From: Arthrobacter sp. U41
GTDB lineage: Bacteria; Actinomycetota; Actinomycetes; Actinomycetales; Micrococcaceae
Reading direction: 5' to 3'
Assembly (NCBI RefSeq): GCF_001750145.1
Contig: NZ_CP015732.1
Span: 2,356,001 to 2,420,000 of the forward strand
DNA: 64,000 nt
Position numbers and translations under genes: made by a program. Every line of letters begins with the position of its first letter. Positions within the stretch are counted from its first letter, which is position 1. The notes beneath the pieces were generated by a model that saw only the letters and a list, made by a program, of their open reading frames with translations, searched no databases and was not told the origin of the DNA. Of this stretch, positions 47,728 through 56,922 are shown one piece after another.

Positions 47728-48408
47728 GTGCAGGCAATCAACGACTTCATCCTGGCCGCCGCCGGGCAGCCCTGGGTGCTCACCCTCGTGTTCGCATGCT
47801 GCGTGATTGACGGCTTCTTCCCGCCCATTCCGAGCGAATCCGTCGTCGTGGGCCTCGCCGCGGTGGCCGCGACCGCCGACGTCCCCAACCCGGTGCTGCT
47901 GGCCGCAGTCGCGGCGGGGGGCGCCTTTCTCGGCGACAACATCGCCTACCTGATCGGCCGCGGCACCGGAACGCGGCGCTGGGCATGGATGCGCGGCCCG
48001 CGGATGCAGCGGGCCTTCCGCTGGGCGGGCACGGAGCTCCGGAAACGGCCGGCCTCGCTGATCCTCGTCGCGCGGTTCGTGCCGATCGGCAGGGTGGCGG
48101 TCAACCTGACGGCCGGCGCCACGCTCTTCCCGCGGCCACGTTTCGTCGGGCTGACGGTTCTTTCCGCCGTGCTGTGGGGGGCCTATTCCGTCGCGATCGG
48201 CCTGTTCTTCGGCCAGTGGTTTGAAGAGAACCACCTGCTGGGCATCATCGTCGCGGTTATCTGCGCGATCGGCTTGGGCATCCTGGTGGACCTGATCATC
48301 AGCAGGCTCCGCGGGCAGCTTCCCGAAGACGCCGGCAAGCCCGCTCCGTCCGCAGAGCCGTGGAGCGACACGGACCGGAAACGAGAGAATTATCCCGACG
48401 GAACATAG
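47728..48408 (+). CDS. DedA family membrane protein, first of two
   Basis: A 226-residue integral membrane protein with five to six helices. DedA signatures are FPPIPSESVVVGLAA, AFLGDNIAYLIGRGTG and the paired Arg of ARFVPIGRVAVNLTAG. Family members act in lipid (undecaprenyl-phosphate or phospholipid) translocation and membrane homeostasis. The GTG start has AGGAAACC upstream; TACACT about 40 bases before may be the -10. A second DedA gene follows at 66 bases. Confidence 0.9.
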   Translation: MQAINDFILAAAGQPWVLTLVFACCVIDGFFPPIPSESVVVGLAAVAATADVPNPVLLAAVAAGGAFLGDNIAYLIGRGTGTRRWAWMRGPRMQRAFRWAGTELRKRPASLILVARFVPIGRVAVNLTAGATLFPRPRFVGLTVLSAVLWGAYSVAIGLFFGQWFEENHLLGIIVAVICAIGLGILVDLIISRLRGQLPEDAGKPAPSAEPWSDTDRKRENYPDGT

Positions 48409-48474
48409 CGCAACCCAACCGGCCATGGGACACTGAAGAGCGCTTTTCGTCACTTTCCAAGGAGCAACGCCCGC

Positions 48475-49275
48475 GTGGAATTTATCAATGAGGCTATACT
48501 CCATGCCGCGGGACAATGGTGGATCTACCCGATTCTCACGATCTTCTGCTTCATCGACGGTTTCGTTCCGATCCTGCCGAGTGAAACCCTGATCGTTGCC
48601 TTGGGGGCACTGTCCGTCACGTCCGGTGAGCCGAACATGTGGTTCGTTATGGCCGCCGCCGCCCTCGGCGCAATTGCCGGTGACAACATGGCCTATCTGC
48701 TGGGCCGCCACGTCGGCGTCGAGCGGTTCCGCTGGATGCGCAAACCCAAGGTCCAGCGCGCCCTGAACTGGGCGCGCTATGAACTCGACAAGCGCGGGGC
48801 CATGCTGATCTTCACGGCCCGCTACATCCCGGTGGGACGGGTCGCCGTCAACTGGATCGCCGGCACCACCGCCTACCCGCGCCGCCGCTTCGTCATCCTC
48901 GATTTCTTCGCCTCCGTCACCTGGGTTGCCTACTCGGCCGGCGTCGGCATCATTGCCGGCAACTGGGTCCACGAACATCCGCTGCTCGGGGTGGGGATCG
49001 CCATCGCTTTCGCCATCGTGCTGGGCATTGTGATCGACCATGCACTGACCTGGCTGCACCGCTGGCGCGACACCCGCGGCGCCGCCGCGGCCGCCAGCCG
49101 GGCCGCGTCGCTGGCTGCCGAAGCCAAGGTTGCGCACACCCGGGCCCCGGCCGCCGGCGCACCTGCCCCGTCCGCCAAGCCCGCGCCCCCCGAGACCGGC
49201 ACCGCGCCCCGTCAGGCCTCCGTCACCTCACCGCTGCCCCCGCAGCTGACAGCAGCGGCCGACGTCGAGGCCTGA
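48475..49275 (+). CDS. DedA family membrane protein, second of two
   Basis: The 266-residue paralogue of the preceding gene has matching motifs (FVPILPSETLIVALG, AIAGDNMAYLLGRHVG, ARYIPVGRVAVNWIAG), plus an Ala/Pro-rich cytosolic tail of ~70 residues not found in the first. The start is GTG at 48475 after AAGGAGC. The two genes probably arose by tandem duplication; divergence between them is considerable, so it is not recent. Confidence 0.9.
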   Translation: MEFINEAILHAAGQWWIYPILTIFCFIDGFVPILPSETLIVALGALSVTSGEPNMWFVMAAAALGAIAGDNMAYLLGRHVGVERFRWMRKPKVQRALNWARYELDKRGAMLIFTARYIPVGRVAVNWIAGTTAYPRRRFVILDFFASVTWVAYSAGVGIIAGNWVHEHPLLGVGIAIAFAIVLGIVIDHALTWLHRWRDTRGAAAAASRAASLAAEAKVAHTRAPAAGAPAPSAKPAPPETGTAPRQASVTSPLPPQLTAAADVEA

Positions 49276-49323
49276 TACCCGCTTGTCCGGCCGCACCGGC
49301 TGGTGTTGCCGGGCCCCCGACCC

Positions 49324-49329
49324 TAAGGT
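49324..49329 (+). promoter_or_regulatory. -10 box for leaderless add transcript
   Basis: TAAGGT is followed by 6 bases and the GTG start at 49336. There is no Shine-Dalgarno sequence. Confidence 0.5.
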
Positions 49330-49335
49330 TGGAAC

Positions 49336-50493
49336 GTGACTGAGATAATTCTTGACGCTGCCCCTGACCTCGACTTCGACCTGAAGGGCCTCCCCAAGGT
49401 TTCCCTTCACGACCACCTGGACGGCGGACTCCGTCCGGCCACCATCATTGAACTTGCCGAGGCCGCGGGACACACCCTGCCCTCCACCGACCCCGTCGCC
49501 CTGGGGGAGTGGTTCCGCGAATCCGCCGACTCCGGCTCGCTGGTCCGGTACCTTGAGACCTTCGACCACACCATCGCCGTGATGCAGACCAAGGACGGAC
49601 TCTTCCGCGTCGCCAAGGAATTCGTCGAGGACCTCGCCGACGACGGCGTGATCTACGGCGAAGTACGCTGGGCCCCCGAACAGCACCTCCAGCAGGGCCT
49701 GAGCCTGGACGAGGCCGTCGAGGCCGTGCAGGCGGGCCTCGAAGCCGGCGTCGACGCCGTCGCAGAGACCGGCCGCGACATCCAGGTCGGCCAGCTGATC
49801 ACTGCCATGCGCCATGCCGACCGCGGCCAGGAAATCGCCGAACTGGCGGTCCGCCACCGCAACAACGGCGCCGTCGGCTTCGACATTGCCGGCGCCGAGG
49901 ACGGGTTCCTGCCGTCCCGCTTCAAGGACGCCTTCACCTACCTGGCCCAGCACAACTTCCCGGCCACCGTCCACGCCGGGGAAGCGGCCGGACTCGAAAG
50001 CATCCAGTCCGCCCTGGTCGACGGACGCGCCCTGCGCCTCGGCCACGGCGTCCGGATCGCCGAGGATGTCACCGTTGAATTTGACGATGACGAAGACGCC
50101 GACGGGGAGAGCGACGAGTCCAACGACAACATCGGCATGGTCACCCTGGGCGAGCTCGCCAGCTGGGTCCGCGACCGTGGCATCGCCCTGGAGATCTGCC
50201 CCTCCTCCAACCTGCAGACCGGCGCCGTCGCAGGCTTCGGCGAGGGAATCGAAAACCACCCGCTGGACATGCTCTACCAGCTCGGCTTCAACGTCACCAT
50301 CAACACGGACAACCGGCTCATGAGCGGTGTGACCCTCACGGACGAGTTCGAACTGCTGGTCGAGACGTTCGACTACGACCTCGACGACCTGCTCGAGCTG
50401 ACGCTGAACGCCGCCGAGGCCGCCTTCCTGCCGCTTGAGGAGAAGGAAGCCCTCGTCGAATACATCAACGAGGCTTACGCCGACCTTGGCTAA
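49336..50493 (+). CDS. add: Adenosine deaminase
   Basis: The 385-residue zinc enzyme converts adenosine to inosine. The metal and catalytic motifs are SLHDHLDGGLRP, TVHAGEAAG and LEICPSSN, with NTDNRLMSG at the last metal Asp. An acidic insertion (VEFDDDEDADGESDESNDN, about 250-268) lies after LGHGVRIAEDVT, where most enzymes have only a short loop. With the nucleoside importer, cdd and deoA 2-9 kb upstream it completes nucleoside salvage, though under its own promoter. Confidence 0.93.
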   Translation: MTEIILDAAPDLDFDLKGLPKVSLHDHLDGGLRPATIIELAEAAGHTLPSTDPVALGEWFRESADSGSLVRYLETFDHTIAVMQTKDGLFRVAKEFVEDLADDGVIYGEVRWAPEQHLQQGLSLDEAVEAVQAGLEAGVDAVAETGRDIQVGQLITAMRHADRGQEIAELAVRHRNNGAVGFDIAGAEDGFLPSRFKDAFTYLAQHNFPATVHAGEAAGLESIQSALVDGRALRLGHGVRIAEDVTVEFDDDEDADGESDESNDNIGMVTLGELASWVRDRGIALEICPSSNLQTGAVAGFGEGIENHPLDMLYQLGFNVTINTDNRLMSGVTLTDEFELLVETFDYDLDDLLELTLNAAEAAFLPLEEKEALVEYINEAYADLG

Positions 50494-50506
50494 CGAGGAC
50501 AACCCG

Positions 50507-51166
50507 GTGGGCGCGCTGGTCGGTGTCATTGCCGAGCTGCGCGCCCACTGCCCCTGGATGGCGGCCCTCACCCACGAATCCCTCGTGGAATACCTCCTCG
50601 AGGAGGCCTATGAGGTGGCGGAAACCATCGAGACGGCCGGCGTTGACGCCGAACTGAAGGGCGAGCTGGGCGACGTCCTGCTCCAGGTCGTCCTCCATGC
50701 CCGGCTGGCCCAGGAGCGGGGCGCCTTCGACGTCGGCGACGTCGCCCGCGGCCTGTCCGCCAAAATGATCCGGCGCAACCCGCATGTCTTCCGGCCGGAC
50801 GGCTCGCTGCAGGGGGTCTTTCCGGCGACGGTGGAGGAGATCGTGCAGAAATGGGACGCCGTCAAGCGCTCGGAGCAGGTGCTGCACTCCGGGCTCCCGG
50901 ACTCCGGCGCCCGGGGCCCGGTCGGAGGCGTTCCCGCCTCCCTTCCGGCGTTGGCCCGGGCCCAAAAACTCCTGGACCGCGCCGAACGCGCTGGCCTTCC
51001 GGCGCCGGTTGAACCGGTCGAGATCCCGTCCTCGGAAGAGGATCTGGGGGATATGCTCTTCGCCCTGGCCGCTGCCGCCCGTGCCCGGGGGCTCGACGCC
51101 GAACGTGCCCTGCGCGGGGCCAACCGCCGTTTCCAGGACGGCCAGGCCCCGCCGCCGTCCCCGTGA
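50507..51166 (+). CDS. mazG: MazG family nucleotide pyrophosphohydrolase-like protein
   Basis: The 219-residue protein has the all-alpha MazG core: ELRAHCPWM, LVEYLLEEAYEVAETIE with the EExxE metal site, and ELGDVLLQVVLHARLAQE with the ExxD half. Known members hydrolyse NTPs or ppGpp-like nucleotides. The usual CPWDxxQT motif reads CPWMAALT, a clear change. A second helical region (SSEEDLGDMLFALAAAARARG) resembles a second EDLGD segment. GTG 50507 (GAGGAC upstream) is preferred; TTG 50486 would overlap add by 8 bases. Confidence 0.85.
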   Translation: MGALVGVIAELRAHCPWMAALTHESLVEYLLEEAYEVAETIETAGVDAELKGELGDVLLQVVLHARLAQERGAFDVGDVARGLSAKMIRRNPHVFRPDGSLQGVFPATVEEIVQKWDAVKRSEQVLHSGLPDSGARGPVGGVPASLPALARAQKLLDRAERAGLPAPVEPVEIPSSEEDLGDMLFALAAAARARGLDAERALRGANRRFQDGQAPPPSP

Positions 51167-51274
51167 TCCACAAAATGACGTCCGGGGACTGGATGGGTTT
51201 CTGTAACTTATCCCACTCTCGACTAGGCTGGGTCGCGACGAGGACGTCGGTTTTTCAGCATGATCCCAGCCTGA

Positions 51275-52603
<1,329 letters not shown>

Positions 52604-52619
52604 TAACCGCAGGAACCGC

Positions 52620-52664
52620 GAACCGGTGGCTATGGTTGAAAGACCATGGCCACCGGTTCCTTTT
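52620..52664 (+). terminator. Intrinsic terminator after enolase
   Basis: GAACCGGTGGC and GCCACCGGTTC, extended by TATGG/CCATG, form a ~16-bp stem with an 8-base loop, followed by CTTTTTGG. It is 17 bases past the eno stop and is among the clearest Rho-independent terminators in the window. Confidence 0.92.
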
Positions 52665-52808
52665 TGGCACCCTGCCTTGAGGCGCCGCCCTCGTGGCACC
52701 GTCCCGCCGGCACCGCACAGCTCCGTGCCGGTGCCCGGCCCAGGCCACGGGGATCAGCACTGAACGCAGCAAGCCAGCCGGGTGCGAACCCGGCATTACA
52801 GGAGTGAC

Positions 52809-53516
52809 ATGGCTACCCGCCGACCCAAGGTTCCCCGGGCCACGCCTGCGGCCCCGAAGTCTCCGGACACCGGCGACGGCGGCGACGTCATCCAGGCTGA
52901 TTTCGGCACTTCCCGTGAGACCCAGTCCAGCGCCGCCGGCAAGGCCGCCCCGGGCTCCCGGGCTCCGGGCACGGCGGCCGCAACTCCACCGGGCGCCGCC
53001 CGGCCGGCCGCACCGAAACCGGGCGCAGCCGCCAAAGCGGGCACGGCCAAAGCGGGCGCAGCCAAACCGTCCAAGGGCGGGACGGCGCAGGCCGAGGAGA
53101 ACGGGGGCGGGGAGAACCTCGACCCGGTTCCCGCCAAGGCATTCTCCGGCCGCATGCTGGCACTGTTCGTGGTCATGATTGCCATCACCATCATGCTGGC
53201 GCCCACGGTGAAGATCTTCTTCGAAAAGCGTGCCGAAATCGCCGCGCTCCAGGCGGACATCTCGGCCAAACAGTCCCAGCAGAACGACCTCAAACGCCAG
53301 GTCTCCCGCTGGCAGGATCCGAACTACGTGAAGCAACAGGCCCGCGACCGCATTAACATGGTTATGCCCGGAGAGACGGGCTACTGGGTCTTCGGCAGCG
53401 ACCTGCCTGCCGGAACCTCCAGTGGCGCGGCCGGTGCAGGATCAGCACAAGACCCGGCCGAGCTGCCGTGGGTGGACTCCCTCTGGGACTCCATCCGCCG
53501 CTCGGCAACAGACTAA
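52809..53516 (+). CDS. FtsB/DivIC-type septum formation initiator
   Basis: The 235-residue bitopic cell-division protein has a long cytosolic Ala/Pro/Lys-rich region (1-113), one transmembrane helix (MLALFVVMIAITIMLAPTVKIFF), then an extracellular coiled coil (EKRAEIAALQADISAKQSQQ) and the DivIC C-terminal WQDPNYVKQQARDRINMVMPGE. Position after eno and before DUF501 and ppx is conserved in actinobacteria. AGGAG precedes ATG 52809. Confidence 0.93.
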   Translation: MATRRPKVPRATPAAPKSPDTGDGGDVIQADFGTSRETQSSAAGKAAPGSRAPGTAAATPPGAARPAAPKPGAAAKAGTAKAGAAKPSKGGTAQAEENGGGENLDPVPAKAFSGRMLALFVVMIAITIMLAPTVKIFFEKRAEIAALQADISAKQSQQNDLKRQVSRWQDPNYVKQQARDRINMVMPGETGYWVFGSDLPAGTSSGAAGAGSAQDPAELPWVDSLWDSIRRSATD

Positions 53517-53581
53517 GACGCGGCGCCCGCCGCAGGATTGTCCGCCGGACAAGCCAGACAGGGCAGGAAGGTGCCGCGCCC

Positions 53582-54364
53582 GTGGACGAGAACCGAGTGG
53601 ACGAGAAACTGATGGCAGCTGACCCGGCAACCCCGGAGACGGCCAGCTCACCGGAGCAATCCCGCCGGCCCTCGCCCCGCGACCTCGATGTCCTGAGCCG
53701 GCAACTGGGACGCCCGGTGCGCGACGTCGTCGAAATCCCCGCCCGCTGCGTCTGCGGCAACCCGCTGGTGGCGGCCACCTCCCCGCGGCTGAGCAACGGC
53801 ACACCCTTCCCCACGACCTTCTACCTGACGCATCCGGTCATCACCGCGGCGGTGTCGCGCCTCGAAGCGGGAGGCCTGATGAACGAGATGAACGACCGGC
53901 TCGGGGCAGACCCGGCTTTGGCGGCGGACTACCGCGCCGCCCACGAGGCCTACCTGGCCTCCCGCGTGGAAATCGGGGCCAGGTCCGGGATCGGAGCAGT
54001 GCCCGAGATTGACGGCATCTCCGCCGGCGGCATGCCCACCCGCGTCAAATGCCTGCACGTCCTGGTGGGCCATTCCCTCGCCGCCGGACCGGGCGTGAAC
54101 CCGCTCGGCGACGAGGCCATCGCAGCCATCGGCGAATGGTGGACCACAGACCGCTGCTACTGCGGCGGGGCCTGGGACACCGGCGGCGAGACCCCCTCAC
54201 AGGACCTCAGCCGGCACGGTCCGCAGGGGCTGCCGGAGATCGTGGGCCGCCCTGCTCCGGTCCGGAAGGCGCGCGCCGAAGACCCGGGCCACGCGCCCGC
54301 CGCCGGAACCGAACCCGCTGGAACGGAACCTGCTGGAACCGATCCCGACGGGGCCGGCCAGTGA
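53582..54364 (+). CDS. DUF501 domain protein
   Basis: The 260-residue cytosolic protein contains the DUF501 core: CVCGNPLVAATSPRLSNGTPFPT, FYLTHPVITAAVSRLEAGG, VKCLHVLVGHSLAAGPGVNPLGD and DRCYCGG. The Cys residues could bind metal. The function is unknown, but it is consistently found between divIC-like and ppx genes. The C-terminal tail has a short TEPAG repeat. The start is uncertain: GTG 53582, GTG 53597 or ATG 53612. Its stop overlaps the ppx GTG by 4 bases. Confidence 0.87.
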   Translation: MDENRVDEKLMAADPATPETASSPEQSRRPSPRDLDVLSRQLGRPVRDVVEIPARCVCGNPLVAATSPRLSNGTPFPTTFYLTHPVITAAVSRLEAGGLMNEMNDRLGADPALAADYRAAHEAYLASRVEIGARSGIGAVPEIDGISAGGMPTRVKCLHVLVGHSLAAGPGVNPLGDEAIAAIGEWWTTDRCYCGGAWDTGGETPSQDLSRHGPQGLPEIVGRPAPVRKARAEDPGHAPAAGTEPAGTEPAGTDPDGAGQ

Positions 54365-55308
54365 CCCGCGTGGCCGCCGTCGACTGCGGCACCAACTCGA
54401 TCCGGCTGCTCATCGCCGACGTGGACACGGACGGCGCGGCTCCCCGGCTGTCCGACATCGTGCGCGAAATGCGCGTGGTCCGGCTCGGCCAGGGTGTGGA
54501 CGCCACCGGCGAACTCGCCCAGGAGGCGCTGGAGCGGACCTTCGCGGCCGCCGCGGACTACGCCGATCAGATCCGCCGGCACGGGGCCACCAAACTGCGC
54601 TTCGTCGCGACCTCCGCCACCCGGGACGCCGCCAACCGGCAGGTCTTCGTCGACGGCATCCGCGAGCTCCTCGGCGTCGAACCCGAGGTCATCACCGGTG
54701 ACGAGGAGGCCGCGCTCTCCTTCGCCGGCGCCAGCAGCGTGCTGCCCTCCCGCGGGCAGGCGCCGGTCCTCGTGGTCGACCTCGGCGGCGGCAGCACCGA
54801 GTTCGTCCTCGGCAGCGCCGACGGCGTCATCGCCGCCAGGAGCGTCGACATCGGCTGTGTCCGGATGACCGAACGCCACCTGCGCAGCGACCCGCCGACG
54901 CCGGAACAGATCTCCGCCGCGGAGGCGGACGTTGACGCGGCCATCGATGAGGCGGCCCGGACCGTACCGCTGGACCGCAGCGCCGCCGTCGTCGGGGTGG
55001 CCGGATCCATCACCACCATCACGGCCCACGCGCTCCGGTTGCCGGAGTACTCCGCGGCGGCGATCCACGGCACCGAACTGCCGCTCGAGGCCGTGCGCCG
55101 GGCCTGTACAGAGCTGCTGGCGATGTCCCACGCGGAACGGGCCGCCCTGCCCTACATGCACCCTGGCCGGGTGGATGTGATCGGGGCGGGCGCCCTCGTC
55201 TGGCGGCGCGTCCTGGAACGGCTGGCCGGGGCCACCGACGGCAGGGTTACGACGGCCGTCACCAGCGAACACGATATTCTTGACGGAATTGCCTTGAGTA
55301 TCAGCTAG
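54361..55308 (+). CDS. ppx: Exopolyphosphatase / pppGpp phosphohydrolase family
   Basis: The 315-residue member of the ASKHA superfamily has AAVDCGTNSIRLLIADV (phosphate 1), LRFVATSATRDAANRQ, VVDLGGGSTEFVLG (phosphate 2) and GVAGSITTITAHAL. It degrades polyphosphate or pppGpp. The short form, without the C-terminal HD domain, is typical of actinobacterial Ppx1. GTG 54361 overlaps the DUF501 stop (GTGA). Confidence 0.93.
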   Translation: MTRVAAVDCGTNSIRLLIADVDTDGAAPRLSDIVREMRVVRLGQGVDATGELAQEALERTFAAAADYADQIRRHGATKLRFVATSATRDAANRQVFVDGIRELLGVEPEVITGDEEAALSFAGASSVLPSRGQAPVLVVDLGGGSTEFVLGSADGVIAARSVDIGCVRMTERHLRSDPPTPEQISAAEADVDAAIDEAARTVPLDRSAAVVGVAGSITTITAHALRLPEYSAAAIHGTELPLEAVRRACTELLAMSHAERAALPYMHPGRVDVIGAGALVWRRVLERLAGATDGRVTTAVTSEHDILDGIALSIS

Positions 55309-55483
55309 GCCGCAGGCCGGCCGGGCGCTGTGGCCGGCCTGGCCGGGGGACGGCCGTCCCGCCGTCGCCGGCGCCCGTTTCCCGAAATCCCCGCCCGGAG
55401 CCCTCCCTGCGTTCCGCAGCGCTACCGTATCCGCAGCACGCCCCGTTTCCGCAGCACCCTGGTGCCCCGCTGATTGGACCCGA

Positions 55484-56884
55484 ATGACCAGAGCAACAGC
55501 CCGGCGCCGCCGGACCGCCTCCGCGTTGATGGCCCTGGCCCTTGCCGGCGGCACCCTGACTGCCTCCTTGACCGCCGCCCCGGCCGCGCACGCCGACGCC
55601 TGGCGCGACAAGGAGTTCTGGCTCGCCGAATCCGGTATCACCAAGGCCTGGGAAGTGTCCAGGGGCGCCAACGTCAAGGTTGCCGTGATCGACAGCGGCG
55701 TCGACGGCAAGCATCCCGACCTGGCCGGAGTGCTGGCGGGCGGCGTTGACGTCTCCGGCGCCGGGAGCCCGGACGGCCAGAAGAGCATCGGCGCGAAGCC
55801 CGAGCACGGAACCCTCGTCGCCACCATGCTGGCAGGCCGCGGCCACCAGCCGCCCGATTCGACGGCCACGCCCAGCCCCGGCGCCGGCCCGTCCGCCGGC
55901 CCGTCCGTTGGGCCCGACGGGATCGTCGGTGTGGCACCCGAGGCGCAGCTGCTGTCCGTCTCCACCTGGCTCGGATCGGCAAACCCCGGCGGCAAGACTG
56001 ACCTGCAGCAGATTCCCCAGGCCGTCCGCTGGGCCGTGGACAACGGAGCCCGCGTCATCAACATCTCACTCGGCAGCACCTCGCCGGAATGGCCGCAGAG
56101 CTGGGACGCTGCCTTCCTCTACGCGGAGCAGAAGGACGTGGTGATTGTCGCCGCCGCGGGCAACCGGGGGGGCGGCAACATCCAGGTCGGCGCCCCGGCC
56201 ACCATCCCCGGCGTGCTGACCGTCGCGGGGCTGGACCGCAAGGGAACCGCCAGCATCGATTCTTCATCCCAGGGGATCAGCATCGGCGTCGCGGCCCCGG
56301 CGGAAAACCTGATCGGGGGAATGCCCGGCGGCGGCTACGCGGAATGGGCCGGCACCTCGGGCGCCACCCCGATCGTGGCCGGCGTGGCGGCCCTGATCCG
56401 TTCCAAATGGCCGGAGATGACGGCCAGCCAGGTCATCAACAGAATCGTGAGCACCGCCAAAGACGCCGGCGCTCCCGGGAAGGACCCGCTGTACGGGTTC
56501 GGGATCCTCGACGCCGAGGCCGCGCTCAAGGCCGACGTGGCGGAAACCCGCACCAATCCGCTGGGCTCGATCTCAGACTGGATCCGGGTCCACCGGCGGG
56601 GCAGCCTGGCCACACCGCCCGCCGCCTCCGCAGCAGTCCCCTCCAGCGCGGCGCCCACCCTCCCGGAGGCCACCGTCCCGGTTGCGGAGCCCCCGTCCGA
56701 ACTCGACAGCGCCGTGCCGGCCCTGGTGGTCCTGGGCTTCGGCGGACTGTTCCTGTGCATTGTGGCAGCCGCAGTCTTCCAGCTCCGCCGTGCGGCCGGG
56801 ACCGGCCCCGCGGAACGCCCGGACGGCCCCGGAGACCCGGACACCGGAGTGCTCGATTCGGTGGATTCCACCGGGAAACCGTAG
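55484..56884 (+). CDS. mycP: Mycosin-like S8 serine protease, membrane anchored
   Basis: The 466-residue subtilisin-like protease has a Sec signal peptide (cleavage near AHA-DA, ~39), catalytic Asp in AVIDSGVDGKHPDL, His in EHGTLVATMLAGRG and Ser in GTSGATPIVAGVAAL. A Pro/Ser-rich loop of ~25 residues lies just after the His, as in mycosins. A Pro-rich linker and one transmembrane helix (PALVVLGFGGLFLCIVAAAVF) near the C-terminus anchor it. Mycosins belong to type VII secretion systems; no other ESX gene is in this window. Confidence 0.87.
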   Translation: MTRATARRRRTASALMALALAGGTLTASLTAAPAAHADAWRDKEFWLAESGITKAWEVSRGANVKVAVIDSGVDGKHPDLAGVLAGGVDVSGAGSPDGQKSIGAKPEHGTLVATMLAGRGHQPPDSTATPSPGAGPSAGPSVGPDGIVGVAPEAQLLSVSTWLGSANPGGKTDLQQIPQAVRWAVDNGARVINISLGSTSPEWPQSWDAAFLYAEQKDVVIVAAAGNRGGGNIQVGAPATIPGVLTVAGLDRKGTASIDSSSQGISIGVAAPAENLIGGMPGGGYAEWAGTSGATPIVAGVAALIRSKWPEMTASQVINRIVSTAKDAGAPGKDPLYGFGILDAEAALKADVAETRTNPLGSISDWIRVHRRGSLATPPAASAAVPSSAAPTLPEATVPVAEPPSELDSAVPALVVLGFGGLFLCIVAAAVFQLRRAAGTGPAERPDGPGDPDTGVLDSVDSTGKP

Positions 56885-56908
56885 TTAGTGAAGTTTTTCA
56901 CAAACTAC
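56881..56908 (+). promoter_or_regulatory. Rex-type operator upstream of ndh
   Basis: GTGAA-GTTT-TTCAC (56888-56901) matches the Rex consensus TTGTGAA-N4-TTCACAA in its core; GTAGTT (56881-56886) and AACTAC (56903-56908) extend the dyad to 28 bp. A TATTCT -10 candidate follows at 56911-56916, 6 bases before the ATG. Rex releases DNA at high NADH, so ndh would rise when NADH accumulates. The site covers the stop codon of the upstream protease gene. Confidence 0.82.
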
Positions 56909-56922
56909 GGTATTCTTGGGGA

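Noticed and set aside
55426..55460. Direct repeat of CCGCAGCAC before the mycosin gene as an operator
   Set aside because: Two short imperfect copies only, with no dyad and no promoter relation that I can defend.
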